From positions 1 through 10,600 of the forward strand of contig JAWXCM010000408.1 in NCBI GenBank assembly GCA_034408745.1: DNA of 10,600 bases. Reading direction: 5' to 3'. The notes under the pieces are model-generated. The model did no database searches, had not been told where the DNA came from, and saw nothing but the letters and a program-made list of their open reading frames with translations. A program made the translations under genes and the position numbers. This document shows positions 1 through 8,405 of this stretch, one piece after another (the first letter of the stretch is position 1; every line of letters starts with the position of its first letter). The stretch is from JAWXCM01 sp034408745. GTDB lineage: Bacteria > Acidobacteriota > Terriglobia > Bryobacterales > Bryobacteraceae.

Positions 1-206
1 GAGCTCCGAAGCCCACGGCGAGGCGACTGGCCGAAGCCGAACAGAATCACTGGCGAGTAAAAGAACTGATGCCGTTTACACAATTCGCTTGACACACCCG
101 CATCAACCCTTCAACTACCTGCCAGACGGCATCTTCATTCACAATCATCCTCCCCCTTTCCCACATCACTTCCCCTTACCGGCGGATTAGGGGCCATACA
201 AAGCTC
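1..206. other. No convincing gene; left-edge spacer
   Basis: I see no convincing gene here. All three + strand frames are open from the left edge and close at 60, 92 and 190. None gives a recognisable protein tail, although the frame closing at 92 has an ordinary-looking composition and could be the last 29 residues of a gene that begins outside the window. The stretch around 145-180 is pyrimidine-rich on the + strand, so the - strand carries a purine-rich run that resembles a ribosome binding site in front of a 33-codon ORF, listed separately. Confidence 0.5.
47..148 (-). CDS. Possible 33-aa small ORF, unrecognised
   Basis: A short - strand ORF starts at ATG 148 and stops at TGA (47-49). 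The purine-rich run just upstream includes GGGGGAGG, which abuts this ATG and lies 4-6 nt before an in-frame GTG at 142, the better placed start. The predicted peptide starts MIVNEDAVWQVVEGL and ends in SSFTRQ. It has no signal peptide or membrane segment, and I do not recognise it. It would be transcribed away from the receptor gene. It could be a real small protein, the 5' stub of a broken gene, or chance. The main support is the well-placed purine run. Confidence 0.2.
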   Translation of the reverse strand: MIVNEDAVWQVVEGLMRVCQANCVNGISSFTRQ

Positions 207-235
207 TTGACAGCCTCTGATTACTCGCATAGATT
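207..235 (+). promoter_or_regulatory. Sigma70-type promoter of the receptor gene
   Basis: A perfect -35 hexamer TTGACA (207-212) is separated by exactly 17 nt from TAGATT (230-235), a 4/6 match to the -10 consensus. Transcription would begin near 241-243 and leave a leader of about 29 nt, with the Shine-Dalgarno at 256-262 ahead of ATG 271. This geometry rules out the upstream in-frame TTG at 235, which overlaps the -10 box. Confidence 0.6.
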
Positions 236-255
236 TGGACCAGCCTTACTTTGGT

Positions 256-262
256 AGGAGGT
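256..262 (+). promoter_or_regulatory. Ribosome binding site for the receptor gene
   Basis: AGGAGGT is a near-perfect anti-16S match, 8 nt before ATG 271. It selects that ATG over the in-frame TTG at 235 that would otherwise lengthen the protein by 12 residues. Confidence 0.8.
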
Positions 263-270
263 CCGACACT

Positions 271-3200
271 ATGCATTCACGTCCAGGATTCACTTGCTTT
301 GTGAGTCTCGCTACTGCCATCTGCTTACTTCCTTTCCTTGCCTCCGCGCAGTCGGAATTCGGGTCGATCGTAGGAACCGTGGTCGACTCGAGTGAAGCAC
401 CGATCGCAGGAGCAACCATTACCTTCCAAAACACAGAGACGAACCAAACTTTCACGGCGGTTACGAGTTCGGACGGCGCCTACACCTCTCCGCCCCTTCG
501 CCCTGGAAACTACACCATGGCCATTGGAGTTCAGGGGTTTAAGTCCCTTCGGCGCACATTACAGCTCGATGTCAATCAGAGAGCTCTTGTCAACATGCAA
601 CTTGAAGTAGGATCGGTGTCGGAGTCCGTCACCGTTGTTTCCGACGCCCAGTTGCTCGAGACACAAACTGCGGCTCTTGGCAATGTCCGCACGACGAAGG
701 CGATAAACGATCTTCCACTGAATGGACGGAACTTTGTGCAACTATTCCACATTGCAACGGGTGTCACTCCCGTTGGAAGCGGACCCACGCTGTCACCCAC
801 CGCCAGCAACCAGGGTGGGGTGATGGGAGGCGCAGTGAACGGCGCGCGGCCATCTCAAAACGATTTTCGCTATGACGGCATTCAGAGCCAGGACACGGAC
901 CAGAACATTCTGCTCTTCATCCCGAACCCGGATGCGATCCAGGAATTCAAGGTGCAAACGAGCGCGATGGACGCATCGTTTGGACGGAGCGGCGGGGCTA
1001 CGGTCAACCTTGTAACCAAGTCCGGCTCCAACGAGTACCATGGGTCGCTGTTCGAATTTTTTCGTAACTCGGCGCTGGATGCGAAGAATTACTTCGACAG
1101 CCCGACCGACCCGATTCCGCCGTTCCGTCAGAACCAGTTCGGCGGGACGTTTGGCGGGCGGCTGCTCCGCGACCGCACGTTCTTCTTTGGCGCCTTCCAA
1201 GGCACGAGGAACCGCCAGGCGCAGACATACCTGAGCACCGTTCCGCTTGACGCTTACAAGCGCGGGGACTTCCGATCGCTACCATTGCGGCTGTATGATC
1301 CGCTGACCACTGTTACATCCGGCAGCAGCACCACCCGACAGCCGTTCGTAGACAACCAGATCCCGTTCAGCCGGTTCGATCCGGCGGGACGCAAACTTAT
1401 CGAACTCTATCCGTCACCGAACTTGCCGGGTGTTGTAAACAACTACCTGTTTAACCCGACGCGAGAATCGGACACGAACCAGTTCGATGCGCGTATTGAT
1501 CACCGTTTTTCCGAAAAGGACAGCTTTTTCACTCGGTATAGCAACTCACGAATGGATGCGTACAACCCAAGCTTCCTGCCCGGACCGGCGCTTGGCAACG
1601 GGCCGTCATATCCCGGCATCAATGCGCAACGCGCCCACCAAGTGGCGTTGAGCTACAACCGCACCTTCTCGCCCACGCTCATCTACGAATTCCGTGCAGG
1701 ATTCTCCCGCCTCCGCCTGACTAATGACACGAAACTCGCGGGCTCTAACCTTTCAGACCAGATAGGCATTCCAGGTGTGAACCTTGAGCCGCGCCTGAGT
1801 GGTCTTGGAGCGATCAGCGTCTCTGGTTTCCGAGGCCTCGGACAGTCGGAATTCAATCCGCTGCTGAAGGTGAACAACAACTTCCAGTACACGAACCGGT
1901 TCACAAAGATCGCCGGCGCGCACACCTGGAAGATGGGTCACGAACTGCTGCGCAGGCAATTCAACCAGTTCTCGCCCGTGGCGCCGATGGGAACCTACTC
2001 CTTCAATGGCCAGTTCACCCAAAATCCAGCCAGCGCGTCAGGGACGGGTAGTGCGATCGCGGATCTGGTACTTGGTCTCCAGAATTCGTCGCGACTCGAC
2101 ATCGAGGCGGTCTATGGCCAGCGTCGCTGGGAGCACTCCCTCTTCGTCAATGATGATATCCGCATGACGCGACGGCTTACGGTAAATCTCGGCCTACGTT
2201 ATGAGCTCGTCACACCGTTCACGGAGGTGGCGGATCGGCAGGGAGGCCTTGTGCCTGGTCTCGGCTTTGTTTACCGGGTCAACACGCCGGAGTTTCCCGG
2301 CCGCACCGTGAACGCGACGGATTACACAAACCTCGCGCCACGCGTCGGCATCGCTTTCCAGGTGACTCCTAAAACGGTAGTCCGCACGGGTTATGGGATC
2401 TTTTACACCTTCCCGGGCATCGCTTCCGGACGCTTGGCGAGCAAGAGTCCGCCGACCGCCGGAAACATCGCGATTAACAACAATACGTTCGCCACAAACC
2501 TTGCGACGGTGACGCCTGTCTCCGCTGGTTTCCCCACCACGCGTCCGTCCACGTTCGACCCGACGAACAGCAACTTCAAGTACTCGCCGTATAACGATGC
2601 CGACGCATATGTACAGCAGTGGAACTTCAACATCCAGCGCGAGCTGCCAGCCAACTTCGTGTTGACGACCGCGTACGTGGGATCGCGCGGTATCCACCTG
2701 TACATATTCCCGAACATCAACCAGCCGGTACCGGGACCCGGAGCCATCAACCCGCGCCGGTTGTATCCAAATCTCGCAAACGCGGACGGGGTCCACAAGG
2801 CAGGAGACTCCTGGTACCACTCGCTTCAGCTCACGGCGGAGAAGCGCTACTCGCAGGGTCTCACCTTCTTAGCAGGGTATACGTACGGCAAGGCCCTCGA
2901 CACTGCGGGAGGTGACAACGGAGGTGGTCCGCAGAATCCCTGGGACATCCGTGCGGAGCGGGGTCCAGCGGACTTCGACATCCGGCAGCGCCTCGTTATG
3001 AGCTGGACCTACGAACTCCCGTTCGGCCGCGGCCGGAGTTTCGGAAATGGCACATCGGGTTGGCAGGACCAGATCATTGGCGGATGGAACATCAACGGCA
3101 TCCAGTCGTTCATGACCGGCTTCCGCTTCACGCCGTCATCTGCACAGAACACGTTGGGATCGGGCGCAGGCGGCCAGCGCCCCGACCGCATCGGTGCGGG

Positions 3201-3546
3201 CAATCTACCCACGGATCAGCGTACGATTCTGCGCTGGTTCGACACATCAGCCTTCACAACTCCGCGACTCTATACGTTTGGGAATGCGGGCCGCGGCATT
3301 CTGGAAGGCCCGGGGACCAAGGTGGTTGACCTGTCGGTGTTCAAGCGGTTTCGGATAGGCAAGAGCGAGGTGCGCCAGCTCGAGTATCGCGCCGAGTTCT
3401 TCAATATCGCTAACACGCCGCAGTTCAACGTTCCAAACGCCAGCGTCGGTTCGCCGGCGGCGGGCCGCATAGACAGCGCCGGTGAGAAGACGTTCTTCCA
3501 GCGCACCTCGCGCCAGATCCAGATGGCACTGAAGCTGTACTTCTGA
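271..3546 (+). CDS. Oar-like TonB-dependent outer-membrane receptor
   Basis: A 1091-aa predicted outer-membrane receptor. A Sec signal peptide covers residues 1-26, with a hydrophobic core and likely cleavage at ASA|QS. Residues about 31-112 form a carboxypeptidase-regulatory/Cna-B-like beta-sandwich (GSIVGTVVDSS..PIAGATI, then DGAY..PPLRPGNY). The plug follows at about 118-255 with NDLPLNGRNF (146-155), AIQEFKVQTS (222-231) and GRSGGATVNLVTKSG (238-252). The rest is a long 22-strand-type barrel that ends in an aromatic Phe (LKLYF), as outer-membrane barrels do. ESVTVV (118-123) is a possible TonB box, not certain. This architecture is typical of the large Oar/TonB receptor families expanded in Acidobacteriota, which use TonB energy to import bulky ligands such as oligosaccharides. 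The start at ATG 271 is set by the strong Shine-Dalgarno; the TTG at 235 lies in the promoter. The gene is convergent with the sugar cluster. The ligand cannot be read from the sequence. Confidence 0.93.
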   Translation: MHSRPGFTCFVSLATAICLLPFLASAQSEFGSIVGTVVDSSEAPIAGATITFQNTETNQTFTAVTSSDGAYTSPPLRPGNYTMAIGVQGFKSLRRTLQLDVNQRALVNMQLEVGSVSESVTVVSDAQLLETQTAALGNVRTTKAINDLPLNGRNFVQLFHIATGVTPVGSGPTLSPTASNQGGVMGGAVNGARPSQNDFRYDGIQSQDTDQNILLFIPNPDAIQEFKVQTSAMDASFGRSGGATVNLVTKSGSNEYHGSLFEFFRNSALDAKNYFDSPTDPIPPFRQNQFGGTFGGRLLRDRTFFFGAFQGTRNRQAQTYLSTVPLDAYKRGDFRSLPLRLYDPLTTVTSGSSTTRQPFVDNQIPFSRFDPAGRKLIELYPSPNLPGVVNNYLFNPTRESDTNQFDARIDHRFSEKDSFFTRYSNSRMDAYNPSFLPGPALGNGPSYPGINAQRAHQVALSYNRTFSPTLIYEFRAGFSRLRLTNDTKLAGSNLSDQIGIPGVNLEPRLSGLGAISVSGFRGLGQSEFNPLLKVNNNFQYTNRFTKIAGAHTWKMGHELLRRQFNQFSPVAPMGTYSFNGQFTQNPASASGTGSAIADLVLGLQNSSRLDIEAVYGQRRWEHSLFVNDDIRMTRRLTVNLGLRYELVTPFTEVADRQGGLVPGLGFVYRVNTPEFPGRTVNATDYTNLAPRVGIAFQVTPKTVVRTGYGIFYTFPGIASGRLASKSPPTAGNIAINNNTFATNLATVTPVSAGFPTTRPSTFDPTNSNFKYSPYNDADAYVQQWNFNIQRELPANFVLTTAYVGSRGIHLYIFPNINQPVPGPGAINPRRLYPNLANADGVHKAGDSWYHSLQLTAEKRYSQGLTFLAGYTYGKALDTAGGDNGGGPQNPWDIRAERGPADFDIRQRLVMSWTYELPFGRGRSFGNGTSGWQDQIIGGWNINGIQSFMTGFRFTPSSAQNTLGSGAGGQRPDRIGAGNLPTDQRTILRWFDTSAFTTPRLYTFGNAGRGILEGPGTKVVDLSVFKRFRIGKSEVRQLEYRAEFFNIANTPQFNVPNASVGSPAAGRIDSAGEKTFFQRTSRQIQMALKLYF

Positions 3547-3556
3547 TATGGGGCCC

Positions 3557-3583
3557 AGGGCCGAACTTTTCAGGATCGGCCCT
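3557..3583. terminator. Hairpin between convergent genes
   Basis: AGGGCCGA (3557-3564) and TCGGCCCT (3576-3583) form a perfect 8-bp GC-rich stem around an 11-nt loop. It lies 10 nt after the receptor stop and 6 nt beyond the stop of the leftward cluster. On the + strand it is followed by a pyrimidine-rich TCCTCTTC rather than a pure T run, and on the - strand there is no T tract. It is therefore best read as a + strand terminator of modest strength, or as a shared 3'-end stabilising hairpin. Confidence 0.55.
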
Positions 3584-3589
3584 TCCTCT

Positions 3590-5710
3590 TCACGCCTTCT
3601 CGATAGCAGCTACCTCGTAGTCGACTACCCTGGGTATCACGAACTCCACGACGTCTGCCTTCTGCGTGAACGGGGCTGCCGTCTCCGACCGGAGCAGTGA
3701 AACTGTGCGTACCTTCATACCCTTCGGAAGACGGAACGACACCTTTTGCGCGCCGATCGGATAATGCTGCCGCAGGTAACCACGATGGAGATTCGGGTTG
3801 TTGTAGTTGAGCACATGGACCGTAAAGCCCGGCTCCGTTTCCCAGGCTACGATCTCCACGAGACCCTCGCCTTCCACGGTCGCTGGTTGCCGTCCCCGTA
3901 ATACCCAACTGATGGCGTTTGCGAGTACGCGTCCCGGATCGGGATGGCCAGTGCGCCAATACGTGCGGTCAACGTCACCGCTGAAGTAAACCAGCCGAGA
4001 TCCGCCTCTTTCACGAGCGATCATGGCCGGCTCGTCCGTTTGCGGGGTGGGCGAGACGGTGATTTCCGTGGGATAAGCCGGATAGGGCGGGACCACGGAC
4101 ATGATGAGTTCACCGTCAGCCCTGATTGGCGCACGCCATTCCGCTCCCGCGATCCAGTTCGTATCCGTGAAGCCCCTGGTCAGTTCGTGCGGTTTCTCAA
4201 GGCGCCCATAGAAGGAGTTCTCAAAACCTTGCGAGCCCTGTCGCTCCGATTTCCTGTGCATACCGAAGAGGTTTGCGAGGCCGTAGTCTGCCCGTGCTTT
4301 GCCCAACTCGTCGTAGAGGCTTGTTTCAAACGTCGCGATGAGAGAGCCGCCGTTGTTGACGTACGCTTCGATTTGTCGGCACTGCGCGTCACTTAGAAAC
4401 GCTACGTTCGGCAGGATCAGAGCATCGTACTTTCGCAGCACCCCGGGCGTAAGATCATCCTCGTGCACGAAGTCAAACAGCCTGCGCGTCTCGAGCACCG
4501 AGTAATAGGCGCCCTGGATGTACTCGCCTGCATCGCCTTCCCCCGGCGGTCGGTAAAAGGTCTGCGTACGCTGGCCAAGCACAATTCCCAAGTTTGCCAC
4601 TGTCGCCTTATTCGCAAAGTGCCGGTCGTGACGAGCGTGCCAGTTGTGGTACTTATTGCCGGGCTCCTGCCACCGACGGTCTTCGCCAAGTCCCCTCTGC
4701 GCGCCGAGCCAGTGATACCACACCACCATGCCCGTAGCCGTGCTCTGCGCCATCCACGTCTCCGCCTCGGCGATACTCTTGGTGGCGTTGCGCCACATGG
4801 GACTGCCGGTAGACCATGACGCGGTGACGTTGGCCACCGTCCGCCCCTTCATCACGCAGTACGCAACGCGTCCCTGCTGAGCTGCGCCCCACACCGGCGA
4901 TGCGCCCACCCGGCCCTGATTGTCGGCGGTGAACAGCGCCGCAACGTCGCCGAGACGCTTCAAGTCGAGACCAGAGCGAATGCCGCCGCCGAGATTGCCG
5001 AAGAACAGATTCTCCTGCCGCTTTTCTTTCGCGATTCGGTCGTAGAGCTGCCACAACTCCACTGCACGATCCATGTAGCGCTTGTGATACTCCATGGTCC
5101 CGGGCTTGCCCACTTCCCGGCAGTACTGGCAATAGCACGCGGGCACGTTGAAATTCGGCCAGCCGTTGGCATACAGCCCGTCTACATCGTAGAGCTGATT
5201 TACCTCGCGCATAACTGCCGGCGTCTGCTCCGAGTAGTAGGGCGTGAACATGCACGTCTGGTAGAGGCCTGGGGCCCGACTACTGTGCGGCATTGGCCTG
5301 CCCTGCTCGTCACGCCGGAACCACTCGGGATGTGCTTGCAGCGCGTCTTCCCACTGCAGGTCCGGGCTCATGCGGCCGACCACGTGGATCCCACGTTTCT
5401 TCGCGGCACGGCAGCAATCGCCGAAGAAGTCGCGGCCGTTCAGGAAGCGGCTGTGCTTGTGATAGGGCACCTTGGACGGGTAGAAGGCAATCATGCCCGT
5501 CACGTTCACCAGCACAGCATCCACTTTGGCTTCTGCCCAAAGGTTTGCCCAGGCTTCTACGTCTGCTTCCTGCGGGTCGCGTTCATTGAAGTTGACTTGA
5601 CCGATCCGCCTCAATCGCTGGTGCCAGGGCAGTTGATTCTGCGCAAGGCCCGCGGCGCTTGTCGCGGCTGCCGCGCTCAGGACTACGAAGTCTCTTCGCG
5701 TTGTTTTCAC
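3590..5710 (-). CDS. Tat-exported GHL6/GH42-like glycoside hydrolase
   Basis: A 706-aa putative exported glycoside hydrolase. The start is GTG 5710, because AGGAGA (5723-5718) lies 7 nt upstream and this start gives a twin-arginine signal (TTRRDFVVLSA, residues 3-13, cut near AQ at 23-24). Starting farther upstream (ATG 5875) would bury that signal and overlap the preceding gene by about 150 nt. Residues about 40-350 look like the (beta/alpha)8 barrel of hypothetical glycosyl hydrolase family 6 (GHL6, related to GH42), with VDAVLVNVTGM (63-73), the AKKRGI segment (103-108) and VDGLYANGW (176-184). C192-x-C194-x-x-C197 matches the spacing of the zinc cluster of GH42 beta-galactosidases, and C153 could be a fourth ligand. 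Residues about 370-480 resemble the GH42 trimerisation/glutamine-amidotransferase-like domain, followed by a small C-terminal beta domain. I could not assign catalytic acids, so activity and substrate stay open. It is the last gene of the cluster. Confidence 0.8.
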   Translation of the reverse strand: MKTTRRDFVVLSAAAATSAAGLAQNQLPWHQRLRRIGQVNFNERDPQEADVEAWANLWAEAKVDAVLVNVTGMIAFYPSKVPYHKHSRFLNGRDFFGDCCRAAKKRGIHVVGRMSPDLQWEDALQAHPEWFRRDEQGRPMPHSSRAPGLYQTCMFTPYYSEQTPAVMREVNQLYDVDGLYANGWPNFNVPACYCQYCREVGKPGTMEYHKRYMDRAVELWQLYDRIAKEKRQENLFFGNLGGGIRSGLDLKRLGDVAALFTADNQGRVGASPVWGAAQQGRVAYCVMKGRTVANVTASWSTGSPMWRNATKSIAEAETWMAQSTATGMVVWYHWLGAQRGLGEDRRWQEPGNKYHNWHARHDRHFANKATVANLGIVLGQRTQTFYRPPGEGDAGEYIQGAYYSVLETRRLFDFVHEDDLTPGVLRKYDALILPNVAFLSDAQCRQIEAYVNNGGSLIATFETSLYDELGKARADYGLANLFGMHRKSERQGSQGFENSFYGRLEKPHELTRGFTDTNWIAGAEWRAPIRADGELIMSVVPPYPAYPTEITVSPTPQTDEPAMIARERGGSRLVYFSGDVDRTYWRTGHPDPGRVLANAISWVLRGRQPATVEGEGLVEIVAWETEPGFTVHVLNYNNPNLHRGYLRQHYPIGAQKVSFRLPKGMKVRTVSLLRSETAAPFTQKADVVEFVIPRVVDYEVAAIEKA

Positions 5711-5717
5711 GTGCAAG

Positions 5718-5723
5718 TCTCCT
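5718..5723 (-). promoter_or_regulatory. RBS overlapping upstream stop codon
   Basis: On the - strand AGGAGA lies 7 nt before GTG 5710, and its first two bases are the last two of the TAG stop (5724-5722) of the preceding gene. This overlap supports translational coupling and decides the GTG start of the 706-aa gene. Confidence 0.7.
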
Positions 5724-8385
5724 ATGCTCGGCGCACCACGAAATAAGGCTGATTCGCCAAGTCCGGATCCAGTCCGGGGTAGAGCCAATTCGTGCCCTCG
5801 CGACCTACGAGTTGGAAGTGATACTGCAAGGAGTAGCGCGAGTTGGTGTACTCGCCCGGTATCGTGAAGTTCCACGTACCGCCGCCGCCCGCCATGGGTT
5901 GTACCTGATATGACTCCGCCTGGTTTACATGCCGGTATTTAATCCGAACTCCCGCGACGGTCCCCTGTGGCGTGGAGATCGCGACATTCAACGGCTGCCC
6001 CGGAGTGAAGGATGCGGGTGCGACGTGCTTGCATGCGGGCGCATCGTGACGTACCTTTAGCCACGCAGCCGTCGGCTGGACCAGATCGCTGTCCTTGCCA
6101 GCAAGAAGTCGCTCCAGATATTGAACATCTCGTTCTATTGACGGAAGTCGATCCGACCAGCTTCCGCGCCGGTGTCTCGGCTCGCCGAAGGTAAGGTCGT
6201 CCAGGTATACTCCCTTCGTTACTTTGACTATCCCCACCCACGCGTTCCGTGCCGACCTTGCGAAGAAGAGTGCGTCTCGCAGGTTCTCCACCTTGCGGTC
6301 CCTCTGGTAGAGCGCCCAGGCGACAGCCGAACGCATCTTAGCGGCGAAGAAACGTCCCAGGCCAAGCTGCACTTCAACATCGACCTGGACGCGACGGAAT
6401 GACGGGTCGCTCGGGTCGGTCACCTTTGCACGCGCCTTCCTGAGTTCTTCCTCCGCCTTGCTCGCAAAGCCGTCCAGCCAGCCGGCGACATCAGCAGGCG
6501 TGTAGCGGCCTGAGCGGGGCGCACCCGTCAACTCGTCGACGTATTCGTAAGCCGTCATGAAGAGACCCGGGTCGAGCGCGCTCACCCGTCCGAAGACTTT
6601 TGGAGAAGGAGTATCACCATAGATGTGCGGCTGCTTCTCGTCTGCCACTGGCATGTTCGAGTAGATCTCCGGCCAGAAGCTCATGCCCGCTGCCGAGGGC
6701 AAGTGGGACGAGGTCACCAGCGGAATGACCTTGCTTGCACTGGCGAGCGAGAGTTCGACGGGGGCAGCGGCGGCTCCGTGTTCAGCGCGGAGATAGCGGC
6801 GGTAGGACTCGGGATCGGCGTCCGGATTGTAGAGGTGCCGTCCCCACAATCGGTACGTATAGAGATACTTCTGAAAGTCGCCGCCCTCGGGCGCGAGCGT
6901 CTGGTCGGCATAGATACGCCGGTCGGCGTGAAGGCCCGAGCCTTGACGTCCTTTGAAGGCCATTGGCTCGCACATCTCCAGGCCCAGCCCGCCGCAGAAG
7001 CTGCTGTACCGGCCGTAACCGGCGACAATGGCCGGATCGCCCCAGAGCACAACTCTGTCCTTGCCTGGCCAGAGGCGAAAATAGGTCCCGTACGGGCGAT
7101 CTTCGGCAAGGTAGTCTGCGTATCCGTACCGTGTGAAGGCTCGCTCCTGGGGAGTGCTGGAGGGCTGGGTGCGCTCCAGCTCACGGATCGCGATCTGGTG
7201 TCCCGGAAGGCCCATGTGCTCGGCTGTGTACTTGGTCGAAACGCGCACGGGCTGACCGGTGTCGAGAGCCATCTGAATAAGGCGGTGTTCAATGCCCTTG
7301 GAGTGGAGATCGATCTCCATGCGCCGGCCGCAATCACCGATGCCGGAGAAAACTGCCTTCCAGAAGTCGTATGAGCCGTCGCCGATGCCGCTCTCCGAGT
7401 GCGCACGCAACGTAATCCCGCTGATTGCCGGGCACTCCTTGATCAACAGCTTCAGAGCATCGCGACAGTAGAGAGCGTGGTTCCCGTCGTTCAGGCCTTC
7501 GATCACGTAATTCGCCTTCGGGCTGTCGATCCACTTGTAAGTCTGCGACCACAAGCTCAGCTGGAAATGAAGACCGCGCGCCGCTGCCTGCGCGCTGATC
7601 CATTTCAGCATCTCCAGATTGCGCTCCGGTTCGTCCGTCGGCAGTCCGGGGACAGTGACCTTATAGCCGGGAACCTCCTTGAGCAGGAACGGATACGAAA
7701 AGATAAAGTAGGAATCCAGCACGTGGTGTGGCAGGTCGTAGCCGAGTCCCAGCGTCAAGCTGAAGCGATTAAACCGCTGTGCAGCGAGCATAGAGAGATA
7801 GGAGCCCCAGAAGGACTTGTCGTTGTACCAGCCCTTGTCCTCCACGTCGCTGACGAACAGCCGCTGCACGCTGCGGATCTCGTTTGCCGGCTGTTCAATT
7901 AGTCGGTTCTTTGCGGTTAACGGCTCGACAGGATCGCCGCTGTACCGGACGCGGTCGGTGAGTTCCAGGATGGCGTACACCAAGCCCCGCGTATCCGCGC
8001 CTGTTAACAACAGGGCGTCCTGCCCGCGGAGCTTACTGGAGACGATGCCGAGCGACTCTGCACGCGAGGGGAGAGATACATTCGCTTCTCGTGCTGCGCG
8101 GCGTGCGATCTCAGAACTCGCCGGTGCGATCAGGATGCGAATGCCAGCGGACTCGAGGCCCTCCAGGTTCGCCTGCACAGTGGTGTTGACGCTCTTCTCA
8201 CGGAGCGTCCGCTGTAACTCATTAATTGCCCACTCAACAGGCGCCTGCGCCACGATGAAATCCGACGCATCGGACTGTACGAAAATTGTCACCTTAGGGG
8301 ACTGACCGTGCAGAGCTGGCAGGCTGCTCCCGCTTAAACCTGCCGTCTGGAGAAATTGTCGCCGAGACCAACTGAACGCAGCCAT
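5722..8385 (-). CDS. Tat-exported putative GH67/GH20-like hydrolase
   Basis: An 887-aa protein with a near-ideal twin-arginine signal (SRRQFLQ, residues 7-13; mature part from about 28). The start is ATG 8385, with AAGGAGA 5 nt upstream; the longer frame from 8457 would place 24 residues in front of the signal and overlap the upstream gene. Residues about 30-150 have the alternating strand/helix pattern of the N-terminal domain found before GH67, GH20 and GH84 barrels (VTIFVQSD, then GADTRGLVYAILEL at 129-142). Residues about 165-490 look like a (beta/alpha)8 barrel, with FNRFSLTLGLGYD (205-217), FQLSLWSQ (274-281), ISGITLRAHSESGIG (321-335) and GLGLEMCEPM (466-475). E331 at the fourth-strand position and E470 or E473 near the end are candidate catalytic acids, but I infer this from position only. 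A helical region (about 600-770) and a C-terminal beta-sandwich (about 785-885) follow. An alpha-glucuronidase-like role is plausible, not proven. It is the middle gene, with gaps of 20 nt before and 11 nt after it. Confidence 0.72.
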   Translation of the reverse strand: MAAFSWSRRQFLQTAGLSGSSLPALHGQSPKVTIFVQSDASDFIVAQAPVEWAINELQRTLREKSVNTTVQANLEGLESAGIRILIAPASSEIARRAAREANVSLPSRAESLGIVSSKLRGQDALLLTGADTRGLVYAILELTDRVRYSGDPVEPLTAKNRLIEQPANEIRSVQRLFVSDVEDKGWYNDKSFWGSYLSMLAAQRFNRFSLTLGLGYDLPHHVLDSYFIFSYPFLLKEVPGYKVTVPGLPTDEPERNLEMLKWISAQAAARGLHFQLSLWSQTYKWIDSPKANYVIEGLNDGNHALYCRDALKLLIKECPAISGITLRAHSESGIGDGSYDFWKAVFSGIGDCGRRMEIDLHSKGIEHRLIQMALDTGQPVRVSTKYTAEHMGLPGHQIAIRELERTQPSSTPQERAFTRYGYADYLAEDRPYGTYFRLWPGKDRVVLWGDPAIVAGYGRYSSFCGGLGLEMCEPMAFKGRQGSGLHADRRIYADQTLAPEGGDFQKYLYTYRLWGRHLYNPDADPESYRRYLRAEHGAAAAPVELSLASASKVIPLVTSSHLPSAAGMSFWPEIYSNMPVADEKQPHIYGDTPSPKVFGRVSALDPGLFMTAYEYVDELTGAPRSGRYTPADVAGWLDGFASKAEEELRKARAKVTDPSDPSFRRVQVDVEVQLGLGRFFAAKMRSAVAWALYQRDRKVENLRDALFFARSARNAWVGIVKVTKGVYLDDLTFGEPRHRRGSWSDRLPSIERDVQYLERLLAGKDSDLVQPTAAWLKVRHDAPACKHVAPASFTPGQPLNVAISTPQGTVAGVRIKYRHVNQAESYQVQPMAGGGGTWNFTIPGEYTNSRYSLQYHFQLVGREGTNWLYPGLDPDLANQPYFVVRRA

Positions 8386-8390
8386 TAGTA

Positions 8391-8397
8391 TCTCCTT
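8391..8397 (-). promoter_or_regulatory. RBS of the 887-aa hydrolase gene
   Basis: AAGGAGA on the - strand ends 5 nt before ATG 8385, inside the 20-nt gap after the dehydratase stop. It fixes the start that gives the twin-arginine signal and shows that this gene is translated on its own. Confidence 0.7.
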
Positions 8398-8405
8398 GGT
8401 CCTAC

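Noticed and set aside
89..94. TTGACA as a second promoter
   Set aside because: No acceptable -10 hexamer is found 16-18 nt downstream.
235..270. TTG at 235 as start of the receptor
   Set aside because: It overlaps the -10 box and lacks a Shine-Dalgarno; ATG 271 has both AGGAGGT at the right distance and a proper signal peptide directly after it.
2194..2820. 208-codon leftward ORF inside the receptor
   Set aside because: It is antisense to well-supported receptor barrel sequence and has biased Arg/Val composition.
4653..5255. 200-codon leftward ORF in another frame
   Set aside because: It is an out-of-frame shadow of the GHL6-like gene, rich in Arg and Gly, without recognisable motifs.
5711..5875. 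N-terminal extension of the GHL6-like protein from ATG 5875
   Set aside because: It overlaps the end of the preceding gene by about 150 nt and would place 55 residues in front of a twin-arginine signal.
6625..7374. 249-codon rightward ORF
   Set aside because: It lies entirely antisense to the 887-aa gene, whose protein has clear domain structure; the antisense product looks like no known protein.
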